Source: a bacterium (GTDB lineage: Bacteria; Bacillota; Clostridia; Oscillospirales; Acutalibacteraceae). From it: a DNA stretch of 40,352 nucleotides. The notes under the pieces were generated by a model. That model made no database searches. It saw nothing but the letters and a program-made list of their open reading frames with translations, and had not been told where the DNA came from. The first letter of the stretch is position 1; each line of letters starts with the position of its first letter. The position numbers were made by a program, and so were the translations under genes. Positions 1 to 8,280 of the stretch are shown here, piece by piece. The DNA lies in contig JAHKVW010000012.1 in assembly GCA_020624805.1 (NCBI GenBank), forward strand, positions 1 through 40,352, given 5' to 3'.

Positions 1-775
1 CCTGCCGGGTCTGATCGTCAACGTACAGCGCGGCGGCCCCAGTCTCGGCGGCATCCAGCCCTCCCAGTCCGACTACTTCCAGTCCACCCGCGGCGGCGGT
101 CACGGCGATTATCACATGATCGTCCTAGCTCCCGCGTCCGTCCAGGAGATGGCGGAGCTGACCGTCAAGGGCTTTGAGCTGGCGGACACCTACCGCATGA
201 CCTCCATGATCCTCGCCGACGGTACTATGGGTCAGATGATGGAGCCTGTTTCCATCGATGATCTCGAGGTCAAGCCCGCTCCCGAACAGCCGTGGGCGAC
301 CACCGGCACCAAGATGGATCGTGAGCACAATATCGTCAACTCCCTCTCTCTGGTTCCCGAGGAACTCGAGGAGCTCAATTTCAAGCGCTATGACCGCTAT
401 AAGGTCATCGAAGAGAACGAGACCATGTATGAGGAATACAAGGTCGATGACGCCGACATCGTGATCGCGGCGTTCGGTATCGCGGCGCGCGTATCGAAGA
501 ACGCGGTCGATGAAGCCAGAAAGCAGGGCATCAAGGTCGGTCTGATCCGTCCGATCACTCTGTGGCCGTTCCCGAAGGCGCCCTTCAAGAAGGCTGCCGA
601 GCACGCGAAGGCGTTCATCTCGGTCGAGCTGAACATGGGTCAGATGATCGAGGACGTACAGCTCGCCACCGAGAGTAAGTGCCCCGTGACCCTGTGCAAC
701 CGCGCGGGCGGCATGATCCCCGATCCCGAGCAGGTGCTGAACGCGATCAAAGAAGTAAACGGAGGTATCAAGTAA
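1..775 (+). CDS. vorB: 2-oxoacid:ferredoxin oxidoreductase, alpha subunit (partial, 5' end missing)
   Basis: The window opens inside this gene; the frame is open from base 2, so about 258 C-terminal residues are visible of a family usually near 350. The upstream part reads RGGPSLGGIQPSQSDYF and GGGHGDYH, the conserved pattern of alpha subunits that carry the pyrimidine-binding half of the thiamine diphosphate site. The ORF continues through the C-terminal transketolase-type domain (GLIRPITLWPFP). This cytosolic enzyme oxidatively decarboxylates a 2-oxoacid to an acyl-CoA and reduces ferredoxin, and it is reversible in anaerobes. The stop TAA shares its last base with the next ATG, so translation is coupled. 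A small ferredoxin-type subunit probably lies upstream, outside the window. The substrate is inferred to be a branched-chain oxoacid because ilvE follows; a 2-oxoglutarate enzyme (korA) is the main alternative. Confidence 0.9.
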   Translation, partial: LPGLIVNVQRGGPSLGGIQPSQSDYFQSTRGGGHGDYHMIVLAPASVQEMAELTVKGFELADTYRMTSMILADGTMGQMMEPVSIDDLEVKPAPEQPWATTGTKMDREHNIVNSLSLVPEELEELNFKRYDRYKVIEENETMYEEYKVDDADIVIAAFGIAARVSKNAVDEARKQGIKVGLIRPITLWPFPKAPFKKAAEHAKAFISVELNMGQMIEDVQLATESKCPVTLCNRAGGMIPDPEQVLNAIKEVNGGIK

Positions 776-1533
776 TGGCTGTATTTGAGAAACCGCATGC
801 ACTCATTGATGTGCCGCTGCATTACTGCCCCGGCTGTACCCACGGTATCGTACACTGTCTGATAGCCAAGGTCATCGACGAGCTGGGCATCGAGGGCAAG
901 ACCATCGGTATCGCCCCCGTAGGATGCTCCGTTATGGCTTATAACTATTTCAACTGTGATATGATCGAGGCGGCTCACGGCCGTGCTCCGGCTGTCGCGA
1001 CCGGCGTGAAGCGTGCCGATCCCGAGAACAACATCGTCTTTACCTATCAGGGTGACGGCGACCTCGCGTCCATCGGTATGGCTGAGACCGTCCACGCGGC
1101 GGCTCGTAACGAGAACATCACCGTTATCTTTATCAACAACGCGATTTACGGTATGACCGGCGGTCAGATGGCGCCGACCTCTCTGGTCGGTCAGGTCACC
1201 CAGACCTCTCCCTACGGCCGTGATCCCAAGGCTTGCGGCTACCCGATCAAGGTCTGCGAGATGCTCAGTGAGCTTGTCGGCCCCGAGTATCTCGAGCGCG
1301 TTACCGTCAATAATGTCAAGAATGTCAGAAACGCGAAGAAGGCGATCAAAAAGGCGTTCCAGAACCAGATCGACGGCAAGGGCTTCTCTCTTGTCGAGGT
1401 CGTATCCTCCTGCCCGACCAACTGGGGCATGACCCCCAAGCAGGCGCTGGATTGGATCGAAAGCGATATGCTGCCTTACTATCCCTTAGGCGTATATAAG
1501 GATCGTTCCGCGGAACAGAAGGAGGCAGAATAA
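775..1533 (+). CDS. vorA: 2-oxoacid:ferredoxin oxidoreductase, beta (TPP-binding) subunit
   Basis: A 252-residue subunit of normal family length. HYCPGCTHGI near the N-terminus and GDGDLASIG followed by NNAIYGMTGGQ are the thiamine diphosphate/Mg binding region. It pairs with the alpha subunit to decarboxylate a 2-oxoacid and pass electrons through the complex to ferredoxin. The open frame extends upstream to 679, but the ATG at 775 is chosen because GGAGG sits at about 761 and the family starts at MAVFEKP. Start and stop overlap the neighbours by one base (TAATG) on both sides, which is typical of a tightly coupled three-gene operon. Whether it is the 2-ketoisovalerate (vor) or the 2-oxoglutarate (kor) type cannot be settled from motifs alone. 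Confidence 0.93.
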   Translation: MAVFEKPHALIDVPLHYCPGCTHGIVHCLIAKVIDELGIEGKTIGIAPVGCSVMAYNYFNCDMIEAAHGRAPAVATGVKRADPENNIVFTYQGDGDLASIGMAETVHAAARNENITVIFINNAIYGMTGGQMAPTSLVGQVTQTSPYGRDPKACGYPIKVCEMLSELVGPEYLERVTVNNVKNVRNAKKAIKKAFQNQIDGKGFSLVEVVSSCPTNWGMTPKQALDWIESDMLPYYPLGVYKDRSAEQKEAE

Positions 1534-2069
1534 TGAGTGCTAAAAATATGTTATTCTCCGGCTTCGGCGGTCAGGGTATCCTCTTCGCCGGCAAATTCAT
1601 TGCCTACAAGGGTCTGATCGAGGACAAGCAAGTTTCATGGCTGCCGTCCTACGGTCCCGAGATGCGCGGCGGTACAGCGTCCTGCTCCGTCATCGTATCC
1701 GATACGCCCGTCGGCTCTCCGATCGTCAGCAATCCCGATATCCTCGTCGCGATGAACCTGCCCTCTCTGGACAGATTCGAGAGCAAGGTCAAGCCCGGCG
1801 GCATGATCTTCGCGGATTCTACGCTGATCGAGCGCAAGGTCGAGCGTGACGACGTCAAGGTGTTCTACATCCCCGCGACCCGCATGGCTTCCGATGAGAA
1901 GCTCGGCAACCTCGCTAACATGATCATCGTCGGCAAGCTCCTCAAGGAGATCGGCGACTACACCGAAGAGGGCATCCGTGCTGCTCTGGACAAGGTCATT
2001 TCCGCGAAGCGCGCCAACATGAAGGACGTCAACTTCAAGGCGATCCGGATGGGCGCGGAGTTTGAGTAA
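1533..2069 (+). CDS. vorC: 2-oxoacid:ferredoxin oxidoreductase, gamma subunit
   Basis: A 178-residue pyruvate/ketoisovalerate oxidoreductase gamma domain. FSGFGGQGILFAGK at the N-terminus and SYGPEMRGGTASCSV near residue 40 are the family signature; in characterised relatives this subunit helps bind CoA. It completes the alpha-beta-gamma set of the complex. GGAGG at 1521-1525 precedes the ATG, which overlaps the beta stop codon. The gene is the last of the operon: an approximately 120-bp palindromic repeat follows, and then ilvE with its own strong ribosome binding site. Confidence 0.92.
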   Translation: MSAKNMLFSGFGGQGILFAGKFIAYKGLIEDKQVSWLPSYGPEMRGGTASCSVIVSDTPVGSPIVSNPDILVAMNLPSLDRFESKVKPGGMIFADSTLIERKVERDDVKVFYIPATRMASDEKLGNLANMIIVGKLLKEIGDYTEEGIRAALDKVISAKRANMKDVNFKAIRMGAEFE

Positions 2070-2072
2070 TTG

Positions 2073-2195
2073 CCTCCCTTTCCTAAGGGAGGTGCCCGAT
2101 AGGGCGGAGGGTTGTCGTAAACACGATATTACATTTGTTTGAATGAGCAACCCCCAGTCTGCATACGCAGACAGCCCCCTTAGGAAAGGGGGCCT
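2073..2195. repeat. MITE-like dispersed repeat with terminal inverted repeats
   Basis: The ends are near-perfect inverted copies of GCCTCCCTTTCCTAAGGG (right end read on the other strand), enclosing about 90 bp that encodes nothing. A related left end occurs at 14780. It has the size and ends of a non-autonomous mobile element or REP-type structure. No transposase is present in the window. Confidence 0.6.
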
Positions 2196-2229
2196 GAAGA
2201 TAATTGAAGATTGAATAGGAGGAATCATC

Positions 2230-3294
2230 ATGGATATCAAAGTTACATTAAACCCGAATCCGAAGGCGAAGCCTACCGATACTTCCGCGCTCGGTTTCGG
2301 TCAGATCTTTACCGATCACATGTTCCGCTGGACATGGAACAGCGAAGAGGGCTGGCACAATCCGCGCATCGTGCCCTTTGAGAACCTTTCCATCCATCCG
2401 GCTTCTACCGTTCTGCACTACGGCTCCGAGATTTTTGAGGGCTTGAAGGCATATCGCCGCGCTGACGGCAAAGTACAGATGTTCCGTCCGATCGAGAACA
2501 TCCGCCGTATGAATAACAGTGCGGAGCGTCTCTGTCTGCCCCAGATGCCCGAAGAGGATCTGATGCAGGCGCTGGTCGAATTCGTTCGCTTAGAGCAGGA
2601 TTGGACGCCTTCTGATAAGGGTACTTCTCTGTATCTGCGTCCGTTCATGTTCGGTAATGACGAGAGCCTCGGCGTTCACGCTGTCCACAACGCGGAGTTC
2701 ATCATTATCGCATCTCCCGTAGGCTCCTACTACAAGGAGGGTCTGAACCCCGTCAAGATCATGATCGAGGATCAGGACGTCCGCGCGGTACGCGGCGGTA
2801 CAGGCTACGCGAAGTGCGGCGGTAACTATGCGGCTTCCAACCGTGCAGGCGAGCGCGCCGAGCAGCAGGGCTATTCTCAGGTGCTGTGGCTCGACGGCGT
2901 AGAGCGCAAGTATATCGAGGAAGTCGGCGCGATGAACGTCATGTTCAAGATCAACGGAGAGATCGTCACTCCCAAGCTGACCGGTTCCATCCTGCCCGGT
3001 ATCACCCGCAAGAGCTGCATTGAGTTCTTGAAGAGCGAAGGTATCGAGGTTTCCGAGCGTCTGCTCTCCGTTGAAGAACTCGCTCAGGCGATGACCGACG
3101 GCACGCTGGAAGAGGCATGGGGCTGCGGCACTGCGGCTGTTATCTCTCCGATCGGCGAGCTTTGCTATAAGGATCACAAGTACATTATCAACAACAACGA
3201 GATCGGCGAACTCTCTCAGCACCTCTACGATTCCATCACCGGCATCCAGTGGGGTGAAGTTGAGGACAAGTTCGGCTGGATCGTTGAGGTTTGA
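2230..3294 (+). CDS. ilvE: Branched-chain amino acid aminotransferase
   Basis: A 354-residue fold-type IV PLP aminotransferase. It interconverts leucine, isoleucine and valine with their 2-oxoacids using glutamate/2-oxoglutarate. The PLP lysine is K195 in RGGTGYAKCGGNYAAS; EEVGAMNVMF and TGSILPGITRKS are the class IV substrate and cofactor loops. The length fits the larger IlvE type. AGGAGG at 2217-2222 sets the start. It lies 160 bp after the oxidoreductase operon, separated by a repeat. A 2-oxoacid oxidoreductase next to IlvE suggests a joint role in branched-chain amino acid breakdown, or the reverse (reductive synthesis from branched acyl-CoA); that link is inferred from position. Confidence 0.95.
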   Translation: MDIKVTLNPNPKAKPTDTSALGFGQIFTDHMFRWTWNSEEGWHNPRIVPFENLSIHPASTVLHYGSEIFEGLKAYRRADGKVQMFRPIENIRRMNNSAERLCLPQMPEEDLMQALVEFVRLEQDWTPSDKGTSLYLRPFMFGNDESLGVHAVHNAEFIIIASPVGSYYKEGLNPVKIMIEDQDVRAVRGGTGYAKCGGNYAASNRAGERAEQQGYSQVLWLDGVERKYIEEVGAMNVMFKINGEIVTPKLTGSILPGITRKSCIEFLKSEGIEVSERLLSVEELAQAMTDGTLEEAWGCGTAAVISPIGELCYKDHKYIINNNEIGELSQHLYDSITGIQWGEVEDKFGWIVEV

Positions 3295-3302
3295 TATCGA
3301 TT

Positions 3303-3343
3303 GTCATTGCGAACCCCGTTTACGGGGTGTGGCAATCTAAACC
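3303..3343. repeat. ATTGC...GCAAT palindromic repeat, copy 1
   Basis: One copy of the dispersed family GTCATTGCGA-(variable stem)-GTGGCAATCTCAACC. The outer arms ATTGC and GCAAT enclose an inner stem ACCCCG/CGGGGT. Confidence 0.8.
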
Positions 3344-3395
3344 GTATAAAACGACGCACGCGTCCAATCTCAACCATATCAAAATCATAAATCAG

Positions 3396-3424
3396 ACGGC
3401 AGGGGAGACCCTGCCGTTTTTTTT
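3396..3424 (+). terminator. Rho-independent terminator after ilvE
   Basis: Perfect 9-bp stem ACGGCAGGG/CCCTGCCGT with a GAGA loop, followed by a run of eight T. Confidence 0.9.
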
Positions 3425-3435
3425 AGAGGCAAAAT

Positions 3436-3565
3436 GTAGGGCGGGGGCTTGCTCCCGCCGATGTTTACTCACAGCAGTCGAATAGTATGAGTTGTAAACC
3501 TTTTGTTTTCATAATATGTGCCGGTACCATCAATGTGCTTCGGCGGGAGCAAGCCCCCGCCCTAC
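3436..3565. repeat. 130-bp element with perfect 26-bp inverted ends
   Basis: The 26 bases at 3436-3461 (starting GTAGGGCGGGGG) reappear exactly, inverted, at 3540-3565. The arms are themselves partly palindromic (GGCGGG...CCCGCC). The core of about 78 bp is AT-richer and has no gene. Related single arms occur at 5517, 22726, 33715 and 38760. Confidence 0.85.
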
Positions 3566-3656
3566 GAAACATCTGTCAAAAACACCATAATTTTGCGGTG
3601 AAAAATCTCTCTGTTGTATCATAAAAACAAAACGATATTTTCACGCGGTAAAGCGC

Positions 3657-3685
3657 TTGACAATTCTTTGACATTGTGCTATATT
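3657..3685 (+). promoter_or_regulatory. Sigma-A promoter of the T-box operon
   Basis: TTGACA at 3657-3662, 17-bp spacer, TATATT at 3680-3685. Predicted transcription start is about 3692, directly at the beginning of the T-box leader. Confidence 0.85.
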
Positions 3686-3691
3686 ACTAAA

Positions 3692-4013
3692 AGCTGAATA
3701 ACCACATAAATGCGCAGATGAAATTATCGCTTTTACAAACGTCTTTTCAGAGAGTTATCGGTCGGTGCGAGATAACAGGGCAGCAGAAGCGAGTCTCATT
3801 TCGGAGCAGAGTCGGTGAACTGCTGTCGATGTCATTGCGAAGGCGTCAGCCTGTGGCAATCTCAACCGATAGATTTACTAACCGGCTACGGATTGTCCCG
3901 TTATCATGGCAGAGGGCTTGTCAGAGCCTTAGAGTGACCGTAGTTATACGGTAAGCAGGGTGGTACCGCGAAGTAACTTCGTCCCTGAGGTCAATGACCT
4001 CGGGGATTTTTAT
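3692..4013 (+). promoter_or_regulatory. T-box leader (probably leucine or another branched-chain amino acid)
   Basis: A tRNA-sensing attenuator. Stem I carries AGAGAG followed by a hairpin with GGTCGGTGCGAG (about 3751-3772). The T-box sequence AGGGTGGTACCGCG is at 3957-3970, and a terminator stem TGAGGT/ACCTC with a T-run ends near 4013. The TGGT bulge predicts a tRNA with discriminator A, as in tRNA-Leu. The specifier reads best as CTG in GTGAACTGCTG at about 3814-3824, but the base helix can be drawn in more than one way, so the amino acid is uncertain. Uncharged tRNA would favour readthrough into the LeuA-like gene. A copy of the ATTGC/GCAAT repeat sits inside, just 3' of Stem I. Confidence 0.88.
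3831..3870. repeat. ATTGC...GCAAT palindromic repeat inside the T-box leader
   Basis: GTCATTGCGA, inner stem AGGC/GCCT, GTGGCAATCTCAACCGAT. It lies between the specifier region and the T-box motif, in the part of the leader normally occupied by Stem II. Confidence 0.85.
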
Positions 4014-4111
4014 ATTTGGTGAATGGTGAACGGTGAATGGCGGGCGCTGCCCGCACCCGATTCCTATTGAGTTCATCTTTCACGTTCATTATTCAGAAAC
4101 GGGGAATTGTT

Positions 4112-5482
4112 ATGAATCACATCAAGATTGCAGAAACAACCTTATCCGATGAAAAATCGACTTTATCCTTCAAGCAGAAGCTTGAGATCGCGCGCAAATT
4201 AGAGCGACTGGGCGTGGACGCCGTAGAGCTGCCCGAGGTCGGCATTTCAAAAGCCGACAGCCTTTTGGTGCGCACGGCGGCGTCCTTTGTGAAGGGCAGT
4301 GTCCTGTCCGTGGCGGCGACGACGTCCGTTGACGCGATCGACCGCGCGGCTGACGCCTTGTCTACCGCTTCTCATCCGCGTATCCGCGTGGAACTGCCCA
4401 TGACCGCGTCTATCATGGAATACACCCTGCACATCAAACAGCCCAAGATGTGCGCTTATGTAACGAAGCTGGTCGAGAAAGCGAAGTCCGTCTGCGATGA
4501 CGTTGAGTTCACCGCCGTGGACGCGACCCGCGCCGAAGAAGCGTTCCTCAAAGAAGCCGTCAGAGCGGCGGTGGATGCCGGCGCGACCGCGATCACCCTG
4601 TGTGATGACGCGGCGATCCTGCTGCCCGATGACTTCGCGTCATTCGTTGTTCGTGTGACCGAGGGTGTGGATGTGCCTGTCGGCGTGAAATGCAATAATA
4701 AAAACGGCGTGGCGACTGCCGCTGCGATCTTAGCGGTCAAAAACGGCGCTGCCTGTGTCAAGACCTCTATCGGCGGAGAGGCGACTCCGCTGCGTGAGTT
4801 CGGCTCGCTGATCAAGGATATCCGTGAGAACTACGGTATCACTTCCGATATCCGCACCACCGAGCTGCTCCGTACCATCGACCAGATCGAGTGGATCATC
4901 AGCGGTAAGGCGCATACGGTGACAGCCCGTGAGATCATCGATGACGGCGTGCGTCTGTCGCTCAACGACACGGTCGATACCGTTCGTGAGAACATCGAGA
5001 GGATCGGCTATGATCTCTCCGATGAGGATATTCAAAAGGTCTATGAGGAGTTCCTCCGCATTGCCCGCAAGAAGAATGTCGGCATCAAGGAGCTCGACGC
5101 GATCGTCGCCTCCTCCGCTTTGCAGGTGCCTGAGACCTACACCATCGAGAACTATGTCATCAACAGCGGCAACCGTATCAGCTCCTCCGCCCAGATCTCG
5201 CTGAACCGCGAGGGCAGGACGGTACAGGGCATCGCCATCGGCGACGGTCCCATCGACGCGGCATTCCACGCAATCGAGCAGATCATCGGCAGACGCTTTG
5301 AGCTGGATGACTTCTCCATCCAGACCGTCACGCAGGAGAAAGAAGCGATGGGTAACGCGCTGGTTCGTCTGCGTGTCGCGGGACGGATCTATTCCGGTAC
5401 CGGTCTCTCTACCGATATCATCGGCGCGTCCATCCGCGCGTACATCAGCGCCGTCAACAAGATCGTTTACGAAGAGGAATAA
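4112..5482 (+). CDS. LeuA-like protein: leucine-regulatory domain kept, metal site lost
   Basis: A 456-residue protein of the isopropylmalate/homocitrate synthase superfamily. Residues 1-300 form an HMGL-like TIM barrel that can be aligned along its length (LEIARKLERLGVDAVEL, DDVEFTAVDATR). Residues about 350-456 are a complete LeuA allosteric dimerisation domain (GDGPIDAAFHAIEQI, STDIIGASIRAYISAVNKI). Key catalytic positions differ: the LRDGEQ motif reads LSDEKS (Arg to Ser12, Asp13 kept) and the HxH metal ligands are K193 and N195. Classical synthase activity is therefore unlikely; a leucine-sensing or scaffolding role, or new chemistry, is inferred. The ATG at 4112 follows GGGGA; the frame extends to 4037 but those residues do not match the family. 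It is the first gene after the T-box. Confidence 0.85.
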   Translation: MNHIKIAETTLSDEKSTLSFKQKLEIARKLERLGVDAVELPEVGISKADSLLVRTAASFVKGSVLSVAATTSVDAIDRAADALSTASHPRIRVELPMTASIMEYTLHIKQPKMCAYVTKLVEKAKSVCDDVEFTAVDATRAEEAFLKEAVRAAVDAGATAITLCDDAAILLPDDFASFVVRVTEGVDVPVGVKCNNKNGVATAAAILAVKNGAACVKTSIGGEATPLREFGSLIKDIRENYGITSDIRTTELLRTIDQIEWIISGKAHTVTAREIIDDGVRLSLNDTVDTVRENIERIGYDLSDEDIQKVYEEFLRIARKKNVGIKELDAIVASSALQVPETYTIENYVINSGNRISSSAQISLNREGRTVQGIAIGDGPIDAAFHAIEQIIGRRFELDDFSIQTVTQEKEAMGNALVRLRVAGRIYSGTGLSTDIIGASIRAYISAVNKIVYEEE

Positions 5483-5500
5483 GGGCACGCGTGCCTTTTT
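5483..5500 (+). terminator. Short stem with T-run just after the LeuA-like gene
   Basis: GGCACGCGTGCC is a 12-base palindrome followed by CTTTTT-like sequence right at the stop codon. It is weak because it has almost no loop; it may reduce rather than stop readthrough into the ligase gene. Confidence 0.45.
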
Positions 5501-5516
5501 GTGAAACGCACTTATT

Positions 5517-5541
5517 GTAGGGGAGGGGGTTGCTCCTCCCG
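5517..5541. repeat. GTAGGGGAGGGGGTTGCTCC-type short palindrome
   Basis: A single arm of the family seen at 3436 and 3540, with GGGAGG pairing to CCTCCC. Confidence 0.7.
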
Positions 5542-5644
5542 CGGTACTGCTTTTGATTAGAGGAGTTTCAGTTGAGGAGTAGTTTCATTTGTTTCGCTCT
5601 TATCATCATTAAACTGAAACATTTCGGGAGGTGTCTCCCCGCCG

Positions 5645-5708
5645 GGGAGGTGCCCGAAGGGCAGAGGGGTGCCGTCTGCGGCTGAGCAACAAGCCCCTCC
5701 CCTACAAA
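5645..5708. repeat. 64-bp repeat, exact inverted copy at 12680-12743
   Basis: The 64 bases starting GGGAGGTGCCCGAAGGGCAG and ending CCCCTCCCCTACAAA reappear without a difference, on the other strand, at 12680-12743. Perfect identity over non-coding DNA suggests recent movement or conversion. Confidence 0.85.
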
Positions 5709-5754
5709 GCACGACTTTAGCGCATTATACTGGACGAAAGGTATGTGAAAACCG

Positions 5755-8280
5755 ATGGAATTTTCCTTTTCCACCAAGGGCTGGCATGATATTTCTTTTG
5801 AAGAATTTTGCACAGCCGCTGAATATTTCAAATTCGAGGGCATCGAGCCCCATAATATCAATAACGCCGCGTTCTCCGAGAAGAGCGGCGTATTCCAGGA
5901 TTATTCCGCCGCGGCTACGATGCGTATGCTCTATGACCGCAACCTGACTCTGCCGTGCATCGATGTGATCAACGATATCGCGGACGAAGAGCAGTTCGAT
6001 TCCGCGATCGCCGAGATCGAGCGCTGTATGAGGATCGCCGCCAATCTGCGCATCCCGAACATCCGTCTGCGTGCGGAGGCGCACGAGGATGTGGAAAAGG
6101 CGGTCAAGAATTCTAAGCATTTGATCGAGTCCATTCTGCCCGATGCGGAGAAGGATAAGATCTCGCTTTTGATCGAGACCCGCGGACTGTACGCGGATAC
6201 CGCGCTGCTGCGCGATACGCTCGAATACTTCGCGTCCGATTATGTCGCGGCGTTGTGGAATATGTCCGCCGCCTACTTCACCGTAGGGGAAAGCCCTGCC
6301 AAGATCATTTCTAATCTCGGCGCTTACGTCCGTCATGTCCACCTCAACGACGGCGTCAAGACCGCTGACGGCATTGAATACCGTTTGGTCGGCGAGGGCG
6401 ATCTGCCCATCACCGAGACCATGAAGGCACTGCGCTCCGTCAACTACGACGGCTTTATCTCGCTGGTTTGGGATCCTACGTGGGAGCCCGATCTGGACGA
6501 TATGGATATCATCTTTGCCCAGTTTATCAGCTATATGAAGCAGTTCGCCGATACCTCCAAGAACGAAAGCGCGCTGTACTGGAACAACCGCCATACCGGT
6601 AAGTTCGTCTGGAAGAAGGAGACGCTGATCGATGCGACCTTCTCCGATGTGCTTGACCGCATGGTGGAGGAGTTCCCCGATCAGCTTGCGTTCAAATACA
6701 CCTCGCTGGACTACACCCGCACCTATACCGAGTTCCGTGACGACGTCGATGAATTCGCACGTGTGCTGATCTCACTGGGCGTCAAGGCGGGCTCCCATGT
6801 CGCGGTATGGGCTTCCAACGTGCCGCAGTGGTACATCGCTTTCTGGGCGACCGTCAAGCTCGGCGCGGTACTGGTCACCGTCAACACCGCCTATAAGATC
6901 CATGAGGCGGAATATCTGCTCAAACAGAGCGATACCCATACCCTGATCATCACCGAGGGCGCGAAGGATACCAGCTACGGCGAGATCGTCGCGCGTCTGT
7001 GTCCCGAGCTTGAGAACGTCAAGGAGGGTGAGCAGCTCCACGCAAAGCGTCTGCCGTTCCTCAGAAACGTCATCACCGTCGGCTTTGAGCAGAAGGGCTG
7101 TCTGACATGGGAAAAGGCGATGGGATACGCCGCCAAAACACCCAAGAGCGAGGTCTATCGCATGGCGGCGCAGGTGGATAAGGACGATGTGTGCAATATG
7201 CAGTACACTTCGGGTACCACCGGCTTCCCCAAGGGCGTCATGCTGACCCATTATAATATCGTCAACAACGGTAAGAATATCGGCGACCGCATGGATCTGT
7301 CCACTGCCGACCGCATGATGATCCAGGTGCCCATGTTCCATTGCTTCGGCATGGTGCTGGCGATGACCGCCTCCATGACCCACGGCGTTACCGTACTGCC
7401 TCTGCCGTATTTCAGCCCCAAGCCCGCGCTTGCGTGCATCAACAATGAGCATATCACCGCCTTCCACGGCGTTCCCACGATGTTTATCTCCCTGTTGGAA
7501 CATCCCGATTTCCCGAACACCGACTTCTCCTATATGCGCACCGGCATCATGGCGGGATCACCCTGCCCGATCGACAAAATGCGTGAGGTCGTCGATAAGA
7601 TGCACATGACCGAGATCACCATCGTTTACGGTCAGACCGAGGCGTCTCCCGGCTGTACCATGAGCTCGACCGAGGACAGTATCGAAGTCCGCGTCAACAC
7701 CGTCGGCAAGGAACTGCCCGAGATCGAGTGTAAGATCGTCGATCCCGAGACAGGTGAGGAATGTCCTCCGAACGTCAACGGTGAATTCCTCGCGCGCGGT
7801 TATAATATCATGAAGGGCTATTACAAGATGCCAAAGGAGACTGCCGAAGCCATCGACAAGGACGGATGGCTCCATACCGGCGACCTCGCCTGCAAGACCG
7901 AGGACGGTTATTATAAGATCACCGGTCGCTTGAAGGACATGATCATCCGCGGCGGTGAGAATATCTATCCCAAGGAGATCGAAGAATTCATCTACACCAA
8001 TCCCAAGGTATCCGACGTACAGGTCATCGGCGTACCCGATGAAAACTACGGCGAAGAGATCATGGCGTGCGTCATCCTCAAGGAGGGTGAGACCATGACC
8101 GAGCAGGAGATGAAGGACTTTATCGCCGCGAGCATGGCGCGTCATAAGGTGCCGCGTTATATCGACTTCGTCGACAGCTTTCCGATGAACGCCGCCGGCA
8201 AGATCCTCAAGTACAAGATGCGTGAGGACGCGGTCGAAAAGCTCGGTCTGCAAAAAGCGAACAGCGTGGTGACGGCATGA
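5755..8280 (+). CDS. Fusion: sugar-isomerase-like TIM barrel + acyl-CoA/AMP ligase
   Basis: An 841-residue two-part protein. Residues about 1-265 are a xylose-isomerase-like/AP-endonuclease-2 TIM barrel (LLIETRG, YVRHVHLNDG, LVGEGDLPI, GFISLVWDP). Of the usual metal ligands E141 and H196 remain, but the Asp position is N169 and the last Glu of the common SLEW motif is V238. Residues about 290-841 are an adenylate-forming ligase: YTSGTTGFPKG (484-494), YGQTEASPG, WLHTGDL, GRLKDMIIRGGENIYPKEIEE and the catalytic lysine at about 816 in AAGKILKYK. This part should activate a carboxylic acid to its acyl-AMP and CoA thioester. The fusion is one open frame with no sign of frameshift. The stop overlaps the next ATG. 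The substrate is unknown; the context suggests a branched-chain acid. Confidence 0.88.
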   Translation: MEFSFSTKGWHDISFEEFCTAAEYFKFEGIEPHNINNAAFSEKSGVFQDYSAAATMRMLYDRNLTLPCIDVINDIADEEQFDSAIAEIERCMRIAANLRIPNIRLRAEAHEDVEKAVKNSKHLIESILPDAEKDKISLLIETRGLYADTALLRDTLEYFASDYVAALWNMSAAYFTVGESPAKIISNLGAYVRHVHLNDGVKTADGIEYRLVGEGDLPITETMKALRSVNYDGFISLVWDPTWEPDLDDMDIIFAQFISYMKQFADTSKNESALYWNNRHTGKFVWKKETLIDATFSDVLDRMVEEFPDQLAFKYTSLDYTRTYTEFRDDVDEFARVLISLGVKAGSHVAVWASNVPQWYIAFWATVKLGAVLVTVNTAYKIHEAEYLLKQSDTHTLIITEGAKDTSYGEIVARLCPELENVKEGEQLHAKRLPFLRNVITVGFEQKGCLTWEKAMGYAAKTPKSEVYRMAAQVDKDDVCNMQYTSGTTGFPKGVMLTHYNIVNNGKNIGDRMDLSTADRMMIQVPMFHCFGMVLAMTASMTHGVTVLPLPYFSPKPALACINNEHITAFHGVPTMFISLLEHPDFPNTDFSYMRTGIMAGSPCPIDKMREVVDKMHMTEITIVYGQTEASPGCTMSSTEDSIEVRVNTVGKELPEIECKIVDPETGEECPPNVNGEFLARGYNIMKGYYKMPKETAEAIDKDGWLHTGDLACKTEDGYYKITGRLKDMIIRGGENIYPKEIEEFIYTNPKVSDVQVIGVPDENYGEEIMACVILKEGETMTEQEMKDFIAASMARHKVPRYIDFVDSFPMNAAGKILKYKMREDAVEKLGLQKANSVVTA

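Noticed and set aside
3718..3954. Open frame of 78 codons within the T-box leader
   Set aside because: It lies entirely in structured leader RNA and has no ribosome binding site.
4037..4111. N-terminal extension of the LeuA-like frame
   Set aside because: The extra residues do not match the family; GGGGA precedes the ATG at 4112.
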